From NCBI GenBank assembly GCA_013204125.1, contig JABMOP010000101.1, positions 1 through 6,927 of the forward strand: DNA of 6,927 bases, in the 5' to 3' direction. The DNA comes from Rhodospirillales bacterium (GTDB lineage: Bacteria > Pseudomonadota > Alphaproteobacteria > Rhodospirillales > UBA2165). Shown piece by piece: positions 1-5,764 of the stretch. A program made the translations under genes and the position numbers. Position 1 is the stretch's first letter. Each line of letters opens with the position of its first letter. The notes under the pieces are model-generated. The model searched no databases and was not told the origin of the DNA. It saw only the letters and a list, made by a program, of their open reading frames with translations.

Positions 1-185
1 CAGCTTGCCGTCGAAGTGTAGCCGGGGTCGAATGTAAACATCCCCGTTTCCGCGTAAAGCCGCCGGATGTCGATGACATCCGGGCCCATACTTCCCGACA
101 GCACGGGGAAGTCCCAGTTCTGGCCGGTTCGGTTGTCGATCAGCGTAAAGGCGGGTTCCCTAGTTTTCGCTTTATCTATGAGCAT
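1..185 (-). CDS. gltA: Citrate synthase, N-terminal fragment (cut by left window edge)
   Basis: Citrate synthase condenses acetyl-CoA with oxaloacetate to form citrate, the entry step of the TCA cycle, in the cytoplasm. Only the first 61 codons are present. Reading the minus strand from the ATG at 185-183 gives MLIDKAKTREPAFTLIDN, then residues 31-61 with the motif GPDVIDIRRLYAETGMFTFD followed by PGYTSTAS. This GPDVIDIR...TG.FT.DPG..STAS block is the conserved N-terminal domain of proteobacterial type II (hexameric) citrate synthases. The active-site His and Asp residues lie beyond the window, so catalytic integrity cannot be judged. The ATG is chosen because an AGGAAGGA ribosome binding site sits 7 bases upstream. 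A plus-strand open frame at 67-249 is only the shadow of this gene. The 718-base gap from the neighbouring operon suggests separate transcription. The family call is confident because the motif block is distinctive. Confidence 0.93.
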   Translation of the reverse strand, partial: MLIDKAKTREPAFTLIDNRTGQNWDFPVLSGSMGPDVIDIRRLYAETGMFTFDPGYTSTAS

Positions 186-192
186 GAACAAA

Positions 193-200
193 TCCTTCCT
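193..200 (-). promoter_or_regulatory. Ribosome binding site of citrate synthase gene
   Basis: The minus strand reads AGGAAGGA here, followed by 7 bases and the ATG at 185-183. This near-consensus Shine-Dalgarno sequence fixes the start of the partial citrate synthase gene, which is not visible among long open frames because the gene is cut. Confidence 0.75.
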
Positions 201-903
201 TCTCAACGGAAGCAACAACGCCCGCTCGGAAAGAATCCCAAACGGTTAATTGAAAGACGCTCATTTTATTCCGGTTCGGGTGGGGGCGTCATTGACGGAG
301 AACAAATTGGGATGTTGATGCTTGCCCCGTGGCGCGGCTCTGAAAGAGTTAAAAGCTCATAATTTGACACACATCTATGATTCGCCGGGCGCTCAAGTAT
401 ATCCTTAATATCCATTTGACAGTTGGATTTGGGGCCCTTTCCTAATGCGCCTCATGAATAGCGCCGAGAAAAACTCAATCACCATCTCCGTTGAGCCAAC
501 CCAGTTGGACGACGTTGCGGCCGGCTTTGAAATTGTCGGACGGGAGGACTTTTCCAATTCCACTGGTTGACTGCACCGGTCGAGATTTTCGACGATGGCA
601 GCGGGGGCATCGCCGGCATGCGCTGTATCCAGATGACGAAGGGAGCCGGAACTGGCAAAAAGATTTTGCCGAGTACGAAAATAATTATGAGCCGATTGAA
701 AAAACTAATTTCAATTATATTCGCGGCAACGTCTAATTTATTGCCGAGATAATATTCCCTGATTGACCAAGGTTGAGTAAATACCATCAGATGTTTGGCG
801 TTCAGAGAATAAGATTTACCATAACGCCGGCGCCCTCGGTTCACAGCCATATTCTCGAAAACCCCGCCTATGCTCAACAAGATAGCTTTTACTTCGGCGG
901 CTC
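201..903. other. Long intergenic region without a convincing intact gene
   Basis: This stretch separates the 3' end of the acyl-CoA synthetase gene from the start of citrate synthase; both are on the minus strand. Its left part (about 201-300) holds the presumed citrate synthase leader and promoter. On the plus strand, 445-570 is a 41-codon frame with GC-rich third positions. It is followed in a different frame by a coding-like stretch from 567 to about 670, and in a third frame by a polar stretch ending at the stop at 736. None has a good ribosome binding site or a family I recognise, so this may be a decayed gene or chance. Two TTGACA hexamers (364-369 and 416-421, plus strand) lack good -10 partners. 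The part from about 660 to 770 is AT-rich. I see no clear stem-loop plus T-run that would end the operon, no tRNA and no repeat array. Confidence 0.5.
263..292 (-). promoter_or_regulatory. Candidate sigma-70-type promoter for citrate synthase gene
   Basis: On the minus strand a -35-like ATGACG (292-287, 4 of 6 matches to TTGACA) is followed after 18 bases by a -10-like TAAAAT (268-263, 5 of 6 matches to TATAAT). Transcription would start near position 256, giving a leader of about 70 bases before the citrate synthase ATG. The call rests on hexamer matches alone. Short AT-rich hexamers arise by chance in such a spacer, so this is tentative. Confidence 0.33.
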
Positions 904-2607
904 CTAGGCGTTGGAGGTTTCCAGGTCTTCGGTTTCGATTTCACGCATGCGGAATTTCTGCAACTTGCCAGTGACGGTCATTGGGAATTCGTCGACGAAG
1001 CGGATGTGGCTGGGTACCTTGAAGTGGGCGAGGCCTTCGCGGCAAAATATCTTAAGCTCTTCATCGGTCATTGCCGAATCCCGATGAAGTTGGACCCAGG
1101 CGACGATCTCTTCTCCAAGACGCTCGTGAGGCATGCCGAATACGGCCACCTGGGCAACTTTCGGATGGGTAAAAATGCAGGCCTCGATCTCAGCCGGATA
1201 AATGTTCTCGCCGCCTCGGATGATCATATCCTTGAGACGCCCGGTGATGCGGACGTAGCCGTCACCATCCATGGTGCCGAGATCCCCTGAATGCAGCCAA
1301 CCAGCGGAATCGATGGCGTCCGCGGTGGCCTCGAGATTGCCATAATATCCGCGCATTACCTGATACCCGCGGAAGCACACCTCGCCGATCTCCCCCAAGG
1401 GCAGGGTTGTGCCCAATTCGCGATCGACGATTTTTGCCTCCTGGTGGGGCAGGCTGCGCCCGACAGTCTCGGTGCGCCGTTCCAGGGTATCATCTCGTTC
1501 CGTCAAGTGGGTGAGCGGTGAGGCTTCTGTCTGCCCGTAGCCGATGAGGATATCGGGGCAATGTAAATCATCGATGACGCGGCGCATGAGATCCACCGGA
1601 CAAGGCGCGCCGGCCATGATCCCGGTCCGCAGGCTCGATAAGTCAAAACTCCGAAAATCGGGATGTTCAAGTTCGCCAATGAACATGGCGGGCACGCCAT
1701 GAAGGGCCGAGCATTTTTCACTGTCGATCGTCGATAGAACCGCCCGCGCGTCGAAATGTTCGGCAGGCAGCACGATACATGCGCCGACGCTGAGGCAGGC
1801 AAGGTTTGCCAACACCATGCCGAAGCAGTGATAGAAGGGTACCGGAACGCAAAGTTTATCTGCCTCAGTCAAATTCATGGCCCGCGCGGCAAAATAGGCG
1901 TTGTTCAATATGTTGTGGTGGCTGAGCACCACCGCCTTGGGAAACCCGGTGGTGCCTGAGGTATATTGGATGTTAATAGGATCGTCGGGATCGAGTGCAT
2001 CCTCGGCGGATTCCAGTGCCTGTTGCGGAACACTTTCGGCCATTTCAAGGAACTGTGGCCAGGCTAGAAACCCTGGCGCCGGCACATCGGTTTCCTCCGG
2101 TGCCACCGGGTCATATACGACCAAGCGGCGTAAATAGGGATAGGAATCGCTGCTAATTTCTGACCCGCCAGCCGCTAGTTCAGGCAAGAGTTCGCGCAAC
2201 ATGTCAACGTAGTTGCTGGATCTAAAGGCCGGCATGGTGAATAGGCCCTGGAGATCTGATGATTTCAACACATGGGCGAGTTCCCGAGGCCGGTTGGCGG
2301 GATTTATATTGACCAGGATGGCGCCAATACGTGCCGTTGCCATTTGCAATATGAGCCATTCGATATTGTTGGTGGCCCAAATGCCGATGCGGCTGCCTTT
2401 GGCGAATCCCAATGCCAGCAGCCCCCTGGCCACGCGGTCGATTTGGAAAGCCAGTTCGTTATAACTCAAGCGGCGGCGTTGGTGCTGGCTGACGATGGCC
2501 TCGCGGTCGCCGTGGCGGCGCGCGATTTGGGAAAAATGCTCGGGGATGGTTAACCCCAACAGGCTCTCGTCCCCACCCCGGTGGAAGTAGCTTTTAACCC
2601 ACGCCAC
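904..2607 (-). CDS. AMP-forming acyl-CoA synthetase (ACSF2-like, ANL superfamily)
   Basis: This enzyme activates a carboxylic acid with ATP to an acyl-adenylate and then transfers the acyl group to CoA, releasing AMP and PPi. The 567 residues contain the full set of adenylate-forming motifs. The ATP-binding loop YTSGTTGFPK is at 215-224, YGQTE at 357-361 and GWLHSGDLG at 436-444. The hinge region GRLKD...RGGENIYPAEIE is at 456-475, and the catalytic lysine is K548 in TVTGK. The N-terminus (SYFHRGG, then LLGLTIPEHF) and overall pattern resemble mitochondrial ACSF2 and bacterial medium-chain or branched-chain acyl-CoA synthetases, not phenylacetate-CoA ligases of the PaaK type. No signal peptide or membrane segment is seen. 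The start is a GTG at 2607-2605, overlapping the beta-subunit stop by 14 bases, with GGAAGG a few bases upstream; no ATG lies near. It is the last gene of the operon. The acyl substrate is unknown. Context suggests the free acid matching the acyl-CoA made by the upstream oxidoreductase. Confidence 0.92.
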   Translation of the reverse strand: MAWVKSYFHRGGDESLLGLTIPEHFSQIARRHGDREAIVSQHQRRRLSYNELAFQIDRVARGLLALGFAKGSRIGIWATNNIEWLILQMATARIGAILVNINPANRPRELAHVLKSSDLQGLFTMPAFRSSNYVDMLRELLPELAAGGSEISSDSYPYLRRLVVYDPVAPEETDVPAPGFLAWPQFLEMAESVPQQALESAEDALDPDDPINIQYTSGTTGFPKAVVLSHHNILNNAYFAARAMNLTEADKLCVPVPFYHCFGMVLANLACLSVGACIVLPAEHFDARAVLSTIDSEKCSALHGVPAMFIGELEHPDFRSFDLSSLRTGIMAGAPCPVDLMRRVIDDLHCPDILIGYGQTEASPLTHLTERDDTLERRTETVGRSLPHQEAKIVDRELGTTLPLGEIGEVCFRGYQVMRGYYGNLEATADAIDSAGWLHSGDLGTMDGDGYVRITGRLKDMIIRGGENIYPAEIEACIFTHPKVAQVAVFGMPHERLGEEIVAWVQLHRDSAMTDEELKIFCREGLAHFKVPSHIRFVDEFPMTVTGKLQKFRMREIETEDLETSNA

Positions 2608-3529
2608 CTTCCAATTCCTCTACTGCCGTCCAGTACCGATCTACACGGTCCTGGATCTCCCATAAAATTTTATCGTCACGCCTGGGCTCGAAAAGATGGG
2701 CGAAACGCCGCTGGGTTTTCAAGTATTTCTCGACCGGCCAGCGTGATCCCGGCCTTAGCGTATGGGTCACCTTACCATCGACATATTCCTTGAGTGGCCA
2801 GATGCCGCATTTCACCGCCAGGCGGCCAATCTCGACCGTGTCCTTCGGATCATAGCCCCACCCGGTCGGACAGGGCGACAGCGCGATGATTAGCCGCGGG
2901 CCCTTGAGATCATGAGCTTTTGCGATCTTGCGCGAGAGGTCCAGCGGCTCGCAACCGACAACCGTAGCGACATAGGCCGGACGGTTGGCGGCCCAGATGG
3001 CAAATAAATCCTTCTTGTTTCCGGGAAATCCCATGGCAACAGCGTCCGTCGCCGTCCGCGCGCCGTGCGGAGTTTCGGGGGATGTTTGCTGGCCGGTGTT
3101 GCCATACCCTTCATTGTCGTAACACAAATAAATAAAGTCGAGACCGCGGTCGATGGCACCGGATGTTGCCGACAGCCCGATACCGGATGCAGCACCGTCC
3201 CCGGTCAGCACAACAACCTCGAGATCCTCGGCCGCGGACAATTGGCCTTTACTCTTTAATATGTCGAACCCGTCACGGAGCCCCTGCGCGCCGGCCGGCG
3301 CTGAGGCCATGGAGGTGTAAAGCCAAGACCCCTGAAACGGAGTGAAGGGGTACACCGAGAGCAATGTCATACAGCCGGCGGCGTTGACAAAAACGGTTTT
3401 GGGTCCGAGCACATCGTATATTTCCTTGAGCGCCTGTAATCCGCCGCACCCGGCGCAGAGCGTCGTTCCGGCGCCCAACAAGTGGGTCGACGGGAGGTCT
3501 TTCATGCGCTCGAATTGCAGTTTCGTCAT
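2594..3529 (-). CDS. 2-oxoacid:ferredoxin oxidoreductase, beta subunit (TPP-binding)
   Basis: The beta subunit carries thiamine diphosphate and one [4Fe-4S] cluster of the CoA-dependent 2-oxoacid:ferredoxin oxidoreductase, which converts a 2-oxoacid plus CoA to acyl-CoA, CO2 and reduced ferredoxin. The 311 residues match the usual length of separate beta subunits. The expected cluster ligands are C25 and C28 (CAGC), C53 (NAAGC) and C220 (SPCPTGWG). The TPP/Mg signature runs from GDG at 110-112 to DNEGYGNTG at 138-146, followed by the conserved T-S-P-TPHGA segment, so all key residues appear intact. The ATG at 3529-3527 overlaps the alpha stop as ATGA. No good Shine-Dalgarno is seen upstream, which suggests translation by coupling to alpha. 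The family also includes pyruvate, 2-oxoisovalerate, indolepyruvate and phenylglyoxylate enzymes. The separate alpha, beta and gamma-delta layout fits the pyruvate/2-oxoisovalerate branch best, but substrate is not proven. Confidence 0.93.
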   Translation of the reverse strand: MTKLQFERMKDLPSTHLLGAGTTLCAGCGGLQALKEIYDVLGPKTVFVNAAGCMTLLSVYPFTPFQGSWLYTSMASAPAGAQGLRDGFDILKSKGQLSAAEDLEVVVLTGDGAASGIGLSATSGAIDRGLDFIYLCYDNEGYGNTGQQTSPETPHGARTATDAVAMGFPGNKKDLFAIWAANRPAYVATVVGCEPLDLSRKIAKAHDLKGPRLIIALSPCPTGWGYDPKDTVEIGRLAVKCGIWPLKEYVDGKVTHTLRPGSRWPVEKYLKTQRRFAHLFEPRRDDKILWEIQDRVDRYWTAVEELEGGVG

Positions 3530-4773
3530 GGGTTGGCCCAGTGTTGGTTTCGTTCGACATGTGCGATCGCCTGCAGCTTCCGCATTTCGCGTAGTTCGGT
3601 CTCCGTATATAGAAGGCGGGGCGGCGGTGATTTTCCTGTTTTGGCTGCCTTCTCTATCTCAGCGGCAATTTCATAAAACTCCTCGGCGCGGATGTCGCGT
3701 CCTCCGAGGCCACCAACGAAACTTGCGAGGACCGCCGGCGGTCGTGAAACCCCAAACAGCGCCGCTGCGACCTCGCTGTGCAACACGCCGCCCATACCGA
3801 TCGACAGGTTCTGGTCGATGACGGCGACGCCTTTCTTGCCGGTGAGGACCTGGCGGAAGGCGTCGGCGGGAAACGGCCGAAAAAGCCGTGGCCGGGCCAA
3901 ACCGATGGCGATGCCGATTTTTCGCAATTGGTCGACGGCATCCTTGGCTTTGGTAGCGAAGGAGCCCATCATCACCAGAACCAAATCAGCGTCATTGGTG
4001 CGGTAGCACTCCAATGCCGGGTTGGTGCGTCCGAACCGGTCGGCGAATTCCGCGCTGATCCTATCGTATACTGTGAGCGCTGCTTGCGCCGCCAAGTGGG
4101 TCTCGTAGCGGAAATAGGAATAGGGTGCCCCTCCCATCACCGCGACAGCCTGGCTGACCGGTCGTCCGCTACGGAACACGGCGGCTTCGGGATCGATTTT
4201 CGGCAGGAAGGCGTCTGCTTGTTCCGCCGTCGGCAGGTCCACCGGTTCGCGCGTGAACGACAGATAGAATCCATCGAGATTGACGATTACCGGCAGCCGA
4301 ACGCTCGAATCTTCCGTCAGGCGGTAAGCCATCAGGACGCTGTCGACAACTTCCTGGCAGGTGGCGCAATGAATCTGCAGGAAACCGCTGTCACGTGCCG
4401 CCAGGATATCATTGTGGTCGGGTTCCAGGGTGATCGGCGCGGCCAAGGCTCTCGACACGTTGACCAAGACCAGGGGCACGCGCCAACCGGCAACCGTGTA
4501 CAGCATTTCCATTCCGTACAGGAGTCCTTGGCTTGAGGTGGCGGTGAAAACCCGAACGCCGGTGGAGGCCGCCGCACCCGCCGCCGTGATCATGCTGTGC
4601 TCGGAATCGACGATGACCATGCGCGCATCCATTTCTTCGAGGCCGATCCAGCGCGAAAGGGTCTCTATAATTTCCGTCTGCGGCGTGATGGGAAAGGACG
4701 GCACGTATTCGGCGCGGGCTAGCCGGGCGCCCCAGGCGGCAGCCGCGTTTCCGGTGAGGAGCCTCTGGGTCAT
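3526..4773 (-). CDS. 2-oxoacid:ferredoxin oxidoreductase, alpha subunit
   Basis: The alpha subunit supplies the pyrimidine-binding half of the TPP site and the substrate/CoA-contacting loops. The 415 residues carry FPITPQTE at 27-34 (a Phe variant of the family's YPITP motif). E58 in DSEHS corresponds to the glutamate that activates TPP. R108 in NVSRAL aligns with the arginine that contacts substrate or CoA in pyruvate:ferredoxin oxidoreductase. Residues about 262-360 form the second domain (DLVLVMMGS, then LARPRLFRPFP and VIDQNLSIGMGG). Length is slightly above the usual 380-400. The start is the ATG at 4773-4771, inside the TGA of the gamma-delta gene (ATGA overlap), with GGAG 8 bases upstream. 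An open frame extends 34 codons further up to 4875, but that part only re-reads the ferredoxin domain of the previous gene in another frame and resembles nothing in the family. An unusual CATC (C136, C139) follows the conserved RDSGFLQ segment. Confidence 0.93.
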   Translation of the reverse strand: MTQRLLTGNAAAAWGARLARAEYVPSFPITPQTEIIETLSRWIGLEEMDARMVIVDSEHSMITAAGAAASTGVRVFTATSSQGLLYGMEMLYTVAGWRVPLVLVNVSRALAAPITLEPDHNDILAARDSGFLQIHCATCQEVVDSVLMAYRLTEDSSVRLPVIVNLDGFYLSFTREPVDLPTAEQADAFLPKIDPEAAVFRSGRPVSQAVAVMGGAPYSYFRYETHLAAQAALTVYDRISAEFADRFGRTNPALECYRTNDADLVLVMMGSFATKAKDAVDQLRKIGIAIGLARPRLFRPFPADAFRQVLTGKKGVAVIDQNLSIGMGGVLHSEVAAALFGVSRPPAVLASFVGGLGGRDIRAEEFYEIAAEIEKAAKTGKSPPPRLLYTETELREMRKLQAIAHVERNQHWANP

Positions 4774-5705
4774 ACCGCATACTCCAATTGATCTCTCTTC
4801 GCCGCGCTTGCTTCGGGAAGGGCGGAGATGGCGTGCGGCGGGCACTGCGCGACGCAAATGAGGCATCCCTTGCAATGGTCGTAGTCAATGGCCGGGTACC
4901 CTCGGTCGTCGGTCGTTATTGCGTTATCGGGACAAAACGATCCACAAATCCAGGCGCATTTATTGCAATTCTCGTAATCGATGATCGGGCGCATGGTGCG
5001 CCAGAGGCCGGTCAACACCTGGACGCTGGTTGCGGCGCCATGTATGGCAGGACTTGAGATCAAGGCATCTTCAATGGGAATATCCACCCATCCGGGCCGG
5101 ACATAGTCGACGGCTGTCACCTCTTTTCCTTCGATCAACAAGCCTTCATGAGGTGCCATGAAATCATAGGCTAGAACTGCTTTTTCAATATTCTCGGCGA
5201 TAATATTTTCATCAAAAAGACCAAGTTCCTGGCGCACCGCCGCTCGCAGGGTTTCAAGCGTGACGATGCCGCAAAGACGGGCGGCAGCGCCGGCGCAGAC
5301 GGTGCCAATATAGGGCTGCTGAGACCGGTCCTCGTAATCTTCGGTCGGCAAGATCAAAATCCGGCTGCTGATATTGAGGCGTCGCCGCCACTCCTCGTCG
5401 GCGATGCCGCTATTGATGAGCAAAACCGTATCTGGCCCGATACCCTGTGTAACGCCGGCGGCCGGCATCGGTATCAGGCTATCATCGGCAACAACGATCA
5501 AATCCGGGTTAATTATGATGCCCCGTTCATTAATCGCCGTTTTGTCGGCGCGAACATAAGCTGTAATCGGTGCCCCGCGCCGCTCTGCGCCGTACCGCGG
5601 CGCATCTTGGACATTATAGCCTTCAAGGAACAGTGCGGTACCGAGAATGCGGCCCGCAGTCTTCATTCCTTGACCGCCACGCCCATGGAAACGAAATCGA
5701 TACAT
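4770..5705 (-). CDS. 2-oxoacid:ferredoxin oxidoreductase, fused gamma-delta subunit (2[4Fe-4S])
   Basis: This protein joins the gamma domain to the delta ferredoxin domain that passes electrons from the TPP site to external ferredoxin. Numbered from MYRFRFHG, the gamma domain holds GRGGQG at 8-13 and YGAERRGAP at 38-46, both hallmarks of the family, and runs to about residue 185. A linker of roughly 55 residues leads to the delta domain near 243-295. Cluster one uses C247, C250, C254 and C258 (CNKCAWICGSFCP), and cluster two uses C278, C281, C284 and C288 (CKGCLICVAQCP). Cluster one has C-x2-C-x3-C-x3-C-P spacing, one residue longer than the common C-x2-C-x2-C. The ATG at 5705-5703 is preferred because GGAGGGG lies just upstream and homology begins there; a frame extension to 5780 would overlap the dehydrogenase. 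A gamma-delta fusion is known, for example, in oxalate oxidoreductase. No NAD(P)- or flavin-binding subunit accompanies the complex. Confidence 0.92.
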   Translation of the reverse strand: MYRFRFHGRGGQGMKTAGRILGTALFLEGYNVQDAPRYGAERRGAPITAYVRADKTAINERGIIINPDLIVVADDSLIPMPAAGVTQGIGPDTVLLINSGIADEEWRRRLNISSRILILPTEDYEDRSQQPYIGTVCAGAAARLCGIVTLETLRAAVRQELGLFDENIIAENIEKAVLAYDFMAPHEGLLIEGKEVTAVDYVRPGWVDIPIEDALISSPAIHGAATSVQVLTGLWRTMRPIIDYENCNKCAWICGSFCPDNAITTDDRGYPAIDYDHCKGCLICVAQCPPHAISALPEASAAKRDQLEYAV

Positions 5706-5707
5706 AG

Positions 5708-5714
5708 CCCCTCC
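5708..5714 (-). promoter_or_regulatory. Ribosome binding site that decides the gamma-delta start
   Basis: The minus strand reads GGAGGGG ending 2 bases before the ATG at 5705-5703 (4 bases counted from GGAGG). It lies in the 59-base gap after the dehydrogenase stop. It supports translation from MYRFRF and argues against the in-frame upstream ATG at 5780, which would add a lysine-rich stretch with no family similarity. Confidence 0.65.
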
Positions 5715-5764
5715 AACGATGGATCGGTCGACTTTTTTCTTAGGCGTTGGTTTCAACGAGCTGG

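Noticed and set aside
67..249. Plus-strand 60-codon open frame
   Set aside because: It lies opposite the citrate synthase N-terminus (185-1, minus strand), whose protein motifs are unmistakable; it is a shadow frame.
364..446. Plus-strand promoter from the TTGACA hexamers at 364-369 and 416-421
   Set aside because: Neither has a good -10 at 16-18 bases. The best partner of the second is CCTAAT at 19 bases, and no supported plus-strand gene follows.
479..880. Minus-strand 133-codon open frame between the synthetase and citrate synthase genes
   Set aside because: Its translation has no recognisable motif, its hydrophobic part comes from an AT-rich tract, it lacks a good ribosome binding site, and the composition looks non-coding. 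It could still be a small unknown gene, but I see no support.
3778..4536. Plus-strand 252-codon open frame
   Set aside because: It lies wholly antisense to the alpha subunit gene, whose family motifs are clear; long antisense frames are common in GC-rich genes.
4774..4875. Upstream extension of the alpha subunit to an ATG at 4875
   Set aside because: The added residues re-read the ferredoxin domain of the gamma-delta gene in another frame. The ATGA overlap at 4773 with GGAG upstream is a better start and matches family N-termini.
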